In this document: positions 8,351-16,662 of the stretch, one piece after another | Numbering within the stretch: the stretch's first letter is position 1 | Layout of the letters: every line of letters begins with the position of its first letter | DNA from: DASZXJ01 sp035545895 | Lineage (GTDB): Bacteria > Planctomycetota > Phycisphaerae > Tepidisphaerales > Tepidisphaeraceae | Direction of reading: 5' to 3' | Length of the DNA stretch: 34,040 nucleotides | Assembly (NCBI GenBank): GCA_035545895.1 | Contig: DASZXJ010000179.1 | Span: 1 to 34,040, forward strand | Notes under the pieces: model-generated | Databases searched by the model: none | What the model was told of the DNA's origin: nothing | The model's input: only the letters and a program-made list of their open reading frames with translations | Made by a program: the position numbers and the translations under genes

Positions 8351-8390
8351 ACGGGGCAGGCAGTGCACACTCGACTTCGAATTCGCCGCG

Positions 8391-10145
8391 TTACAATCCG
8401 GTTTCGTTCACCGCCACGCCGTGCGCCTTGAGCGTGTTGATCTGCACGAGCTTGGCTTGTTCGGCGTCTTTGACGTTATCGGAATGGCAAACGGCCTTCT
8501 TGCCCTTGTGGGCGAGCTTCATGATCTGCTCCTGCGTGAGATTGCCGCGCGTTTCAAGGATGTCCTGGCCAACCGATGAAATGCCGGGAGACGGCATGGC
8601 GACTTTGGCGGGCTGAGATTCCTCGGCTTTGCCGGAATAGAAATCGGTGATTTCCTTGCTGATGCGCACCGAGCACCAGTCGTGGCCGCACATGGCGCAG
8701 AAATCCGTATCGACTTCCAAATCCTCATCGTGATAAGCACGGGCCAAATCCGGGTCGAATGACAGGTCAAAATGTTTCTGCCAGTTGAGCGCCGCCCGGG
8801 CCTTGGTCAGCTCGTCATCACGGTCGCGCGTGTGCGGAATGCCCAGCGCCACATCGGCGGCATGGGCGGCTATCTTGTATGCCACGCAACCCTGCTTCAC
8901 ATCATCCTTTTTGGGCAGGCCAAGGTGTTCCTTGGGGGTCACATAGCACAACATCGCCGCCCCGTGATAGGCGGCGGAGGTCGCGCCGATGCAGCTCGTC
9001 ATATGGTCATAACCGGGGAAAATGTCGGTCACCAATGGCCCCAGCACATAAAACGGCGCGCCATGACATAGCTTTCGCTGAAGTTTCATGTTGTATTCGA
9101 TCTGATCGAACGGCACGTGGCCGGGCCCTTCGACCATGACCTGACAACCCTTGGCCCAGGCGCGTTCGGTGAGTTCGCCGAGCGTCGCCAGCTCGCGAAG
9201 CTGTGCTTCATCCGAGGCATCGGCCAATCCACCGGGGCGCAATCCATCGCCAAGGCTGAACGAGACATCGTATTCGCGCATGATGTCGCAAATATCGTCG
9301 AAGATTTCGTACATCGGGTTCTGCTTGTTGTGGTGGATCATCCACTTGGCGAGCAGGCTGCCGCCGCGCGATACGATGCCGATCAGCCGCTTGCGAACAT
9401 AAGGCAAATGTTCCTTGAGGACGCCGGCGTGTATCGTGAAGTAATCGACGCCTTGTTTGGCCTGATTCTCCAGTTCCTTCAAAATCATGTCATACGTCAA
9501 ATCTTCAACCTTGCGGCCGATGATCATCGAATAGATCGGAACGGTTCCGATGGGAACGGTGGCGTTTTGAATGATGGCCAAGCGCGTGGCGTTCAGATCG
9601 CCGCCGGTGCTGAGATCCATGACCGTGTCAGCCGCCCATTTCTCGGCCCATTTCAGCTTTTCGACTTCTTCATCACTGGACGACGACACGGGTGAAGCGC
9701 CCATGTTGGCATTGATCTTGGTCAGGCTGGCGCGACCGATGCACATCGGCTCAAGCTTGTATTTCAGGTGCACCTTATTGGCGGGAATGATCATCCGACC
9801 CGCGGCAAGCTCGACGCGAATCTGCTCGGCCGTCAGATGCGGCTCACGCAGGGCAACATGCTTCATCTCGGGTGTAATGATTCCGCTTCGCGCCGCTTCC
9901 AACTGGGTTTTGCACTGGCGATCGGATTCTTTGGCGAAATCCATCGCGGTGATATCTGAAACGCCGGGCATGCCGGGCGTATCGGGCGAGCTATAGCTGT
10001 AAGGCGTGCCCACCCTGCCGGCATTGGCAAACGAACCGGGGGTCGTCCCCTGACGATCGGTCGAGGGATTATCGCCCAGCGGCGGCAAAGCATGCGAACG
10101 ACCCGAACTTATTTGAGGCGGCATGAATGACTCCTGCGAATTCAA
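8391..10145 (-). CDS. thiC: Phosphomethylpyrimidine synthase ThiC
   Basis: This radical SAM enzyme converts aminoimidazole ribotide to hydroxymethylpyrimidine phosphate in thiamine synthesis. The 584 residues carry the ThiC core (GRASLTKINANMG, DLSTGGDLNATR, SRGGSLLAKWMIHH, EGPGHVPFDQI) and the C-terminal cluster motif CxxCxxxxC at C483, C486 and C491. About 93 residues follow the motif, including LTQEQIMKLAHKGKKAVCHSD; I recall similar tails in other bacterial ThiC proteins, so I do not treat it as new. AGGAG lies 8 bases before the ATG. No TPP riboswitch (CTGAGA or the conserved 3' helix) is visible in the upstream 170 bp, where a half copy of the palindromic repeat lies instead. Confidence 0.96.
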   Translation of the reverse strand: MNSQESFMPPQISSGRSHALPPLGDNPSTDRQGTTPGSFANAGRVGTPYSYSSPDTPGMPGVSDITAMDFAKESDRQCKTQLEAARSGIITPEMKHVALREPHLTAEQIRVELAAGRMIIPANKVHLKYKLEPMCIGRASLTKINANMGASPVSSSSDEEVEKLKWAEKWAADTVMDLSTGGDLNATRLAIIQNATVPIGTVPIYSMIIGRKVEDLTYDMILKELENQAKQGVDYFTIHAGVLKEHLPYVRKRLIGIVSRGGSLLAKWMIHHNKQNPMYEIFDDICDIMREYDVSFSLGDGLRPGGLADASDEAQLRELATLGELTERAWAKGCQVMVEGPGHVPFDQIEYNMKLQRKLCHGAPFYVLGPLVTDIFPGYDHMTSCIGATSAAYHGAAMLCYVTPKEHLGLPKKDDVKQGCVAYKIAAHAADVALGIPHTRDRDDELTKARAALNWQKHFDLSFDPDLARAYHDEDLEVDTDFCAMCGHDWCSVRISKEITDFYSGKAEESQPAKVAMPSPGISSVGQDILETRGNLTQEQIMKLAHKGKKAVCHSDNVKDAEQAKLVQINTLKAHGVAVNETGL

Positions 10146-10203
10146 ATGAGTTTAGGAAGGTAACAGGGGTCATACAAGAGGCACCAGGAATTGCGGAAAT
10201 TGG

Positions 10204-10250
10204 GTACTGGCGCGGTTTGATGTGACACGGCCTTTTCTTCAGGCCGTGCA
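10204..10250. repeat. Half copy of the palindromic MITE-like element
   Basis: The sequence opens GTACTGGCGCGGTTTGATGT and continues to the palindrome ACGGCCTTTTCTTCAGGCCGT, matching the left half of the element at 2561-2648. No right half is seen. It lies between the divergent-pointing ends of thiC (start) and the lipoprotein gene (stop), where it could fold as a hairpin in either transcript. Confidence 0.5.
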
Positions 10251-10313
10251 GAGCGGAACGCGCCCGGCCAAACGCGCGGGATTCCGGCGCTTTATTGTTG
10301 TGCAACGTCAGGT

Positions 10314-12128
10314 TCATTGCGCAGGCGGCGCCGCATCGGCTGGAGGGGTCGCGGCGGCGTCTGGTTTTGGCGCATCCGCCGGTGCTGTTGTCGCATCGGC
10401 AGCGGGCGCGGTGGTTGCGGCATCGGCTGGCGCGGTCGCAGGGGCTGCTGCATCCGTTGGAGTGGCCGGCGTCTCAGCCGGTGCCGGCTCGCTGGCGGGC
10501 GCTGCTGGCTTGGGGATCGGGCCCAGTTCCGAAGGCATCACAGGGACGAGCGCCAGGTTGGCTTCTGCGGCGGTGTTGCGTTCCCGAGCAGCCGAGCCGA
10601 TTCGGGTCAACGCCGTGGTTTCATCACCGCTCACGCGTGCCAATTGCGCCCATTCGTAAAATGTCAGCGCTCGACCAATTCGGGCCGAGACGCGCATTTC
10701 TTCAGGCGCGACGCCGTCAACAATGGCCGACAGCGCATCATCCGATGCTTTGTATGCGGCTTCGCCGTTGGCGATCGCGGTCTTGCGATCCTGTTCGAGT
10801 TCGCCAGCCGACAATGTCGCCGGCACGACCAAGCCGGCGTTACGCAAGCTCTTTTGCAACGAATCGCGCAAGCTGATCCGATCCGACAAACTTACCACTT
10901 CCGACGTGTATAGATCGCCAAGCGTCCTCTGAACCGAAGCCTGCTGAAGGCGATATTGCATCGGCTCCAGCACTTTGACCATATTCTTCCACGCATCGAC
11001 TTCCGGTCGCTTGGCGTTGTTTGGGTCGGAAATTCTGGTTTTCAAATCAACGCCCATCTGGCTGGCGCTCGTGTACGCCTCATCGTAATACTTTGAGGCA
11101 TTGGTGATGCTGGTGACGGCATCGGCACGCAATTTTTGTATTTCCTTGACCAGATTTTCGATCACGGAAGCTTTCTGGCTGATCGAGCCCGCGACGGCGG
11201 CGGCCGCCGCTGCCGCTTCATCGGGAGCGGCGGTGGCGCCCGAACCCAGAATGGCGGCGCTCAGCTTCTGATTGCTGGCTTCCTGTGAATCCAGTTCCTT
11301 CCATGCTTTTTCGATGGCGGCCAACTGATCGTTAAGCTGTGAAATAACATCACTGGCGGCAGTCTTTTGCCCCTGCGCCACGGCGAGCGCTGCGTTACGC
11401 TGCGCGATTTCGCTTTTCAACGTGTCAATCTGGACCGCGATATCACCGGCCTGCTTGCGAAGATCCGATGCATGCTTGAACGGCTCGATTGCCTTGTCAC
11501 CTTTGAGCTGGTCGGACTGCGCCAGCGACTGCTCGGCTTCATCCATCAGGCGCGTTCGCTGCTGGGTCAAATTGGTGAGCTGCTCGTTTCGCTGGGTCAG
11601 TTCGCCCTGCAAGCGAGCGATTTCCTTGTTGGCGGCATCGAGGGTTGGAATGGTTGAATGATCGTGTGTAAACCACGCCGGTTTGTCAGCCCCGCCGGCG
11701 GCCTGTTCAATCCGGGCGGCGATGGCTTCGCGCGCGGGCTTGGGATCGTATTTGCGATAGCCGGCCACGCTCATGTTGCCGGCGCGAATCTGGTCGGCAA
11801 GCTGCGAGATTTCCCACAAAGTACGCGCCAACGTCACATCGGCGCGGCCGATCTTGGCGGCCGTATTGCGGCCCACCTCAAACTCCGCCTCGGCCAGCGC
11901 GGCCTTGGCCTGGGCGTGAACTCCGGGAGACGCATCGGTATTGCCGGCGGCTTCTTCCAGCTTGCTGTGTTCCTGGGCGGCGTCTTGCGACAGCGCGAAT
12001 TGGCGCGCTTCGCTGAGATCGGACTGCACCTTTTTGTCCGCCTGGTGTTGCGAATCGTCGCATCCACCGACGAGCAACGCTGCCGCGATGATGGCGGACG
12101 CGAATGCCGGCTTGGAGCCATGGGTCAT
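10314..12128 (-). CDS. Coiled-coil lipoprotein of unknown function with Ala/Pro-rich tail
   Basis: The 604-residue protein starts with a lipoprotein signal peptide and lipobox LLVGGC (acylated Cys23). Helical, Gln/Ala/Lys-rich coiled-coil segments occupy about 30-300, with a further helical region from about 310 to 530. A low-complexity Ala/Pro/Thr tail takes up about 535-604. It should be anchored to a membrane with the coiled coil extending into the periplasm. I do not recognise a family. AGGAGAG lies 8 bases before the ATG. It runs in the same direction as thiC but a gap of about 170 bp with a repeat separates them, so an operon is not implied. Confidence 0.8.
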   Translation of the reverse strand: MTHGSKPAFASAIIAAALLVGGCDDSQHQADKKVQSDLSEARQFALSQDAAQEHSKLEEAAGNTDASPGVHAQAKAALAEAEFEVGRNTAAKIGRADVTLARTLWEISQLADQIRAGNMSVAGYRKYDPKPAREAIAARIEQAAGGADKPAWFTHDHSTIPTLDAANKEIARLQGELTQRNEQLTNLTQQRTRLMDEAEQSLAQSDQLKGDKAIEPFKHASDLRKQAGDIAVQIDTLKSEIAQRNAALAVAQGQKTAASDVISQLNDQLAAIEKAWKELDSQEASNQKLSAAILGSGATAAPDEAAAAAAAVAGSISQKASVIENLVKEIQKLRADAVTSITNASKYYDEAYTSASQMGVDLKTRISDPNNAKRPEVDAWKNMVKVLEPMQYRLQQASVQRTLGDLYTSEVVSLSDRISLRDSLQKSLRNAGLVVPATLSAGELEQDRKTAIANGEAAYKASDDALSAIVDGVAPEEMRVSARIGRALTFYEWAQLARVSGDETTALTRIGSAARERNTAAEANLALVPVMPSELGPIPKPAAPASEPAPAETPATPTDAAAPATAPADAATTAPAADATTAPADAPKPDAAATPPADAAPPAQ

Positions 12129-12368
12129 GGGAGTCTCTCCTGGGTGTGATTACAGCACGCCGACACGAGTGATATCACTGAAAAAAACCTGCCTGTTCGT
12201 CTAAAGGATTGTGCCGACGTGGATTGCGGAAGTCAAACCAATTACCGCGGGCTGACAAGCATGGTTTTTTGCCTGGATCGTGGGTGCAGGCAGGTGGCCT
12301 AAACAGGGCAGAGACGGTGCAGAAAGCGCCCATCTCAATCATTTTATGGCCAATAACGATTTTATTCG

Positions 12369-12396
12369 TTTGCTGCAAGGCTAATTGGCGTATGAT
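12369..12396 (+). promoter_or_regulatory. Probable promoter of hsp20-lon
   Basis: TATGAT at 12391-12396 is a good -10 box; the -35 candidate TTTGCT (12369-12374) is weak, with a 16-bp spacer. A strong GGAGG ribosome site follows at 12416-12420. No CIRCE element or other heat-shock operator was found in the 290 bp upstream. Confidence 0.4.
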
Positions 12397-12425
12397 AGAT
12401 AGAGTTCGGGTTACCGGAGGTTTGC

Positions 12426-12833
12426 ATGTCTGTTACGCTCGCTCCCGACAAGCCTTATCACACGGTCGGCCGTCAAATGACCAAGCTGATCGAACAGATC
12501 CAAAAAGGCTATTGCAATTTCGCTCCCGGGGAGGCTTGGGCGCCCAGTGTCAATTTGTATGAGACGGAGGCTTCCTATCTCGTTTGCGTCGATCTGGCAG
12601 GCGTAGAAAAAGACGAAATCGAGATCACCGTTCACGAACGGGCGTTAAATATTCGCGGCAAACGCGAAGTGCCTCGGCCCGGTCCGTACGATCAGCGCGT
12701 GCGAATTCACCTGATGGAAATCGACCATGGATCGTTTTCGCGCGAGGTCGAATTGCCCCACGACGTGCAGGAGGACCGAATTAACGCTCATTATACAAAT
12801 GGCCTGCTCTGGATTGAGCTGCCCAAAACTTAA
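12426..12833 (+). CDS. Small heat-shock protein, Hsp20/alpha-crystallin family
   Basis: This ATP-independent holdase has 135 residues. The alpha-crystallin domain covers about 37-133, with VNLYETEASYLVCVDLAGV at its start and the closing NGLLWIELPK. The protein ends one residue later, so the usual C-terminal extension with the I-x-I motif that bridges dimers into oligomers is missing. GGAGG stands 5 bases before the ATG. lon follows after 26 bp on the same strand, so the two form a likely stress-response unit: the holdase binds unfolded proteins, and the protease removes them. Confidence 0.9.
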   Translation: MSVTLAPDKPYHTVGRQMTKLIEQIQKGYCNFAPGEAWAPSVNLYETEASYLVCVDLAGVEKDEIEITVHERALNIRGKREVPRPGPYDQRVRIHLMEIDHGSFSREVELPHDVQEDRINAHYTNGLLWIELPKT

Positions 12834-12859
12834 CATTCCTTCTGCCGTACCCAATACTT

Positions 12860-15274
12860 ATGGCTGATTCGGTAATTCTCGAGCGGAACGACACAGCGAC
12901 CACTGTCCGCACGGGCGGCAATGGCCAGAAAACGATCATTCCCAACCTGCTGCCGATTCTGCCAATCCGCAGCCTGGTTGTTTTCCCGGGCACGGTCATT
13001 CCACTCAATGTCGGCCGGCAGAAAAGTAAAAATCTCCTCGATGAAGTCATGCCCGGCGACAAGATCGTTGGGGTAATCACCCAACGCAATCCCGACGTCG
13101 AAGACCCAACCCAAAACGACCTGTTCCCGATTGGCGTGGCGTGCACGATTCTCAAGCTTTTCAAGCTCCCGGACGGCAATCAATCGATCATCGTGCACGG
13201 GCTGACCCGCTTTCGGCTGGTGAAACTGGCGCAAAATGATCCGTTCACAGTCGGACAGATTGAAGTGGTCGAGGAAGTCTTTGAGCCGGGGAAATCGCTG
13301 GATGCATTGGTCGCTTCAGTTCGCCAGCAGGCGAATCGGGTCATTGAACTGTCGCCCAACACACCTGACGAGGCCGCGCAGGTGCTGGCGAGCATCACCA
13401 GCCCATCGGCGCTGGCCGATTTCCTTGCCGCCAATGTGCAGGCGGATGCGCCGGAAAAACAGACGATGCTCGAGGAACTCAATGTCGAGCAACGTCTAAA
13501 AATGATCAACGCGCGCCTGGCGACGCAACTCGATGTGCTGGAACTGCAGAATAAGATTCAATCGCAGGTCAAAGAAAATATCGATAAGAGCCAGCGTCGA
13601 TACTATTTGCAGGAACAGCTCAAAGCCATTCGCAAGGAACTGGGTGAAACCGACGCCGGCGGCGGCAGCGAAATCGACACCCTCCGCCAGCGCCTGCTTG
13701 AAGCAAAACTTCCCGAACCGGTGATGAAGGAAGCCGACCGCGAACTCAGCCGGCTGGAATCGATTCCCAGCGCTTCGCCGGAATACGGGGTCATTCGCAC
13801 GTATTTGCAAATTCTCTCGGAACTGCCCTGGTCCGCAGAGACCGAGGACAAGTTGGAATTGAACGAGGCCCAGAAGATCCTGGATCGCGATCATCACGAT
13901 CTGGAAAAGGTCAAACGGCGTATTATCGAGTACCTCGCGGTGCGGAAACTTAAACCCGAAGGCGGCGGAGCGATCCTTTGCTTTGCCGGACCACCCGGCG
14001 TGGGTAAGACCTCACTCGGCAAGAGCATTGCCGAAGCAATGGGCCGCAAGTTCATTCGCGTGGCCCTCGGTGGTGTGCGCGATGAAGCGGACATTCGCGG
14101 GCACCGGCGAACCTATATCGGTTCGATGCCCGGGCGAATCATCGCGGAGCTTCGAAAGGCTGGCACGCGAAACCCGGTCATGATGCTTGACGAAATCGAC
14201 AAGCTCGGCTCGGATTTCCGAGGCGACCCCGCATCCGCCATGCTTGAGGTGCTCGATCCGGCACAGAACAGCACTTTCACCGATCATTACCTCGATGTGC
14301 CGTTTGATTTGAGCAAGGTGCTGTTCATCGCCACCGCCAACACGCTGGACACCGTTCCGCCTGCGCTGCGCGACCGCCTCGAAGTCATTGAAATTCCGGG
14401 CTATACCAACAGCGACAAACTGCACATCGCCAAGGAATATCTGGTTCCAAGGCAACTTGATGCAACCGGGCTAAGCCGCAAACAGGCGAAATATACCGAT
14501 GAAGCGCTGAAACAAATCATCGAGCGATATACCCGCGAAGCCGGCGTGCGAAATCTGGAACGGAGTATCGGCGCCGTCGCCCGCGCCATTGCCGCTCAAA
14601 TTATCGGCGGGAAATGCGAGCGCGTGACGGTCGATCGCGCTTATGTCGCGACGGTTTTGGGCCCTGAACGTTTCGAGCCGGAGCTTGCACAACGCACGCG
14701 CGTGCCGGGCGTGGCGACTGGAATGGCCTATACCCCCTTCGGCGGGGAAATCCTGTTCATCGAAGCCACCCGCATGCCGGGCAAGGGAGGCATCATCCTC
14801 ACCGGACAAATCGGCGATGTAATGAAGGAATCCGCCACCGCCGCGTTCAGCTTGATTCGTTCGCATACCGAGGATTTCGGCATTAATCCGAAACTGATGA
14901 CCGATTGCGATTTCCACATTCACGTTCCCGCCGGCGCGGTCCCCAAGGACGGCCCTAGCGCCGGCGTGGCGATGTTTACCGCGCTCGCGTCTCTGCTGCT
15001 CAATCGAGCCGTAAAACCCGACCTCGCCATGACCGGCGAGATCACGTTACGCGGCCTGGTTCTTCCCATCGGCGGACTAAAGGAAAAAACCCTGGCCGCC
15101 AAACGCGCGGGGATCAAGCAAGTGATTGTCCCCAAGCGCAACGAAAAGGACATGCCAGAAATCCCGCCTGAAGTGCGCGATACGATCAAATTTCATTTCG
15201 TTTCCAACATCGACGAAGTGCTGAAAATTGCCCTCACCGAAGCCAAGTCGAAAAAGAAAGCGGCCTCGTGCTAG
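12860..15274 (+). CDS. lon: ATP-dependent protease La (Lon)
   Basis: The 804-residue LonA protein has the N-terminal substrate-binding domain (about 30-225), a helical linker, an AAA+ module with Walker A GPPGVGKT (K383) and Walker B MLDEIDK, and a C-terminal serine-lysine protease domain. The catalytic Ser is S700 in DGPSAGV and the catalytic Lys is K743 in GGLKEK; their spacing of 43 residues equals that of E. coli Lon. It degrades misfolded and regulatory proteins in the cytosol. There is no clear ribosome site before ATG 12860, which lies 26 bp after hsp20, so translation may depend on the upstream gene. Confidence 0.97.
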   Translation: MADSVILERNDTATTVRTGGNGQKTIIPNLLPILPIRSLVVFPGTVIPLNVGRQKSKNLLDEVMPGDKIVGVITQRNPDVEDPTQNDLFPIGVACTILKLFKLPDGNQSIIVHGLTRFRLVKLAQNDPFTVGQIEVVEEVFEPGKSLDALVASVRQQANRVIELSPNTPDEAAQVLASITSPSALADFLAANVQADAPEKQTMLEELNVEQRLKMINARLATQLDVLELQNKIQSQVKENIDKSQRRYYLQEQLKAIRKELGETDAGGGSEIDTLRQRLLEAKLPEPVMKEADRELSRLESIPSASPEYGVIRTYLQILSELPWSAETEDKLELNEAQKILDRDHHDLEKVKRRIIEYLAVRKLKPEGGGAILCFAGPPGVGKTSLGKSIAEAMGRKFIRVALGGVRDEADIRGHRRTYIGSMPGRIIAELRKAGTRNPVMMLDEIDKLGSDFRGDPASAMLEVLDPAQNSTFTDHYLDVPFDLSKVLFIATANTLDTVPPALRDRLEVIEIPGYTNSDKLHIAKEYLVPRQLDATGLSRKQAKYTDEALKQIIERYTREAGVRNLERSIGAVARAIAAQIIGGKCERVTVDRAYVATVLGPERFEPELAQRTRVPGVATGMAYTPFGGEILFIEATRMPGKGGIILTGQIGDVMKESATAAFSLIRSHTEDFGINPKLMTDCDFHIHVPAGAVPKDGPSAGVAMFTALASLLLNRAVKPDLAMTGEITLRGLVLPIGGLKEKTLAAKRAGIKQVIVPKRNEKDMPEIPPEVRDTIKFHFVSNIDEVLKIALTEAKSKKKAASC

Positions 15275-15503
15275 ATCCAATGCGGTCCGCTGGAATGAAC
15301 TCATGATTCAATCGGCTCTTACGCGCGCGATCAAGCAGGCAATGGCGATGGACTTCGCGAAAACCGCGACGTTGTTCGCAACATTCTGGCGGAAATGCTG
15401 GAAGATATTGCAATGGGAAACGCTTATTTGATCCTCCAAATGATGGCCAGAAATAGAGTTAGAAGCTTTTCGATTATCGGACATGGGAGCAGACTTCAGT
15501 TTT

Positions 15504-15519
15504 GCTTGACAAGCGTCAA
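15504..15519 (+). promoter_or_regulatory. Promoter/operator of the HicA-like gene pair
   Basis: TTGACA (15506-15511) is a consensus -35 box; CATATT or TATTAT near 15529-15536 could be the -10. Two overlapping inverted repeats cover the -35: GCTTG-A-CAAGC (15504-15514) and TTGAC-AAGC-GTCAA (15506-15519). Such a site would suit autorepression by the HTH protein encoded downstream, which is inference. Confidence 0.45.
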
Positions 15520-15534
15520 CAAGAGAGGCATATT

Positions 15535-15798
15535 ATGTCGATGAGTAGGCCGAGGCATCCGAAATCGGCTATAGAAGCAGCCGTTAAATATGCTGAAGCC
15601 CTTGGTTGGACGGTATATATGTCAAACGGTCATGCGTGGGGACATCTGTATTGCCCGCAACACTCGCGCGATGGATGCAAAATTGGAATTTGGTCCACGC
15701 CTAGAAATCCGGACAATCACGCTCGCCATATACGGAACCGGGTGGATAGTTGTCCTCATAAGAAGACCGTAAGCGATAAAGAGCCCTCATTACAATGA
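15535..15798 (+). CDS. HicA-like putative toxin
   Basis: An 87-residue basic protein resembling HicA-type mRNA interferases: HP-K near the start, a helix, then GWTVYMSNGHAWG with His33 in the position of the catalytic His, a CP-x5-GC strand pair (C40, C48) and STPRNPDNHARHI. HicA toxins cut mRNA and are held in check by a partner encoded alongside. ATG 15535 follows AGAGAGG by about 8 bases; ATG 15541 is an alternative, since the predicted transcript start is very close. The stop overlaps the next gene's start (ATGA), which suggests translational coupling. Local sequence is AT-richer than its neighbours. No activity is shown. Confidence 0.65.
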   Translation: MSMSRPRHPKSAIEAAVKYAEALGWTVYMSNGHAWGHLYCPQHSRDGCKIGIWSTPRNPDNHARHIRNRVDSCPHKKTVSDKEPSLQ

Positions 15799-16343
15799 AC
15801 AACAACACCAGCGAATTTGATTTTGCACTAGTAATTGCAGGGGTTCCCGATTTAACCCAGCAGGTGCAGGATGCGCTTTTTGAAAGTGGTTGCGATGATG
15901 CAACATTCAGCATCCAGTATGGCAATCTTTATGCCGAGTTTTCTCGTACCGCCAGTACTTTGCAGGAAGCTATCTTGAGCGCAATTCACGACGTGCGGAA
16001 TGCAAACATCGGAGCTGAGGTTGTGTGTGTCGATAAGTGCGACCTAGTAACTCAATCCGAAATCGCTCGGCGAACCAATCGCTCTCGTCAAATGATTCAT
16101 CAGTACATCACTGGTGAGCGCGGTCCGGGGAATTTCCCGCCGCCAGAATGCTATCTCAGTGATGATGATGTGCCATTATGGCGATGGTGTGCGGTCAGTT
16201 ATTGGTTGGCTAACAACAATCTTATTCGTCGTGAAGAAGGTTGGAATGCGGCGGTCGTTGCTGCGATTAATAACTGGCTGGAACGTGAACGACAAAAAGC
16301 TCGCAATCCAGAGTTAATAAAAGAAATTGCCGCAGCACTTTAA
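15795..16343 (+). CDS. HTH protein, putative antitoxin partner of the HicA-like protein
   Basis: The 182-residue protein has an N-terminal alpha/beta domain (about 8-80, with GVPDLTQQVQDALFESGCDD) and a helix-turn-helix at about 84-106 (LVTQSEIARRTNRSRQMIHQY), followed by GPGNFPPPECY and a Trp-rich helix (LWRWCAVSYWL). I recall this layout as a widespread uncharacterised DNA-binding family. A HicB-like combination of an alpha/beta domain and an HTH, and the four-base overlap with the HicA-like gene, suggest an antitoxin that also represses the promoter at 15504-15519. Both are inference. Confidence 0.65.
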   Translation: MNNNTSEFDFALVIAGVPDLTQQVQDALFESGCDDATFSIQYGNLYAEFSRTASTLQEAILSAIHDVRNANIGAEVVCVDKCDLVTQSEIARRTNRSRQMIHQYITGERGPGNFPPPECYLSDDDVPLWRWCAVSYWLANNNLIRREEGWNAAVVAAINNWLERERQKARNPELIKEIAAAL

Positions 16344-16515
16344 TTTCCGGGCTTCCCCGTTTGGCGTTTCCCCGCTTCCACCCCGCCTCAAACGCCGCCC
16401 TAAGCAGCGCCATACCTTTAGCATCGAACCTTGCCGACTCCGGCGGACCATGCTTGCCATACTGCTTCCAGATTGGCTGGCATTTGTCCTGATTGGCCGT
16501 GGATTCACCCCTCAC
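16267..16515 (-). pseudogene. Small minus-strand gene or remnant
   Basis: A frame opening with GTG at 16515 encodes about 82 residues, including WKQYGKHGPPESARFD and GMALLRAAFEAGWKRG, which reads like real protein. An ATG with MSKKEARRQSAW at 16559 lies in another frame and stops at once, suggesting a frameshifted 5' end. The 3' end overlaps the HTH gene by 77 bp. I do not recognise the family. It may be debris carried with the toxin-antitoxin-like pair. Confidence 0.3.
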
Positions 16516-16662
16516 GCGGGCGGCCAGGCTGATTGACGTCGGGCTTCTTTTTTGCTCATGCCGTGATTCTACCCGAAATGGCGCTTGGGGCGGGATCGGG
16601 CAAGGTATACCATTACCGGCATGGGATATCGATATCGACAATTCTATTTTGGGAGGACGACC

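Noticed and set aside
8391..8670. ThiC C-terminal extension as a novel domain
   Set aside because: I recall similar tails with AVCHSD-like sequence in other bacterial ThiC proteins, so it is probably a normal family variant.
10146..10300. TPP riboswitch upstream of thiC
   Set aside because: The conserved CTGAGA and the 3' helix motif are not found on the minus strand; the space holds a half copy of a palindromic repeat.
16585..16662. Earlier in-frame start of the zinc-finger protein at 16585
   Set aside because: Start 16663 has GGAGG just upstream and places a signal peptide at the N-terminus.
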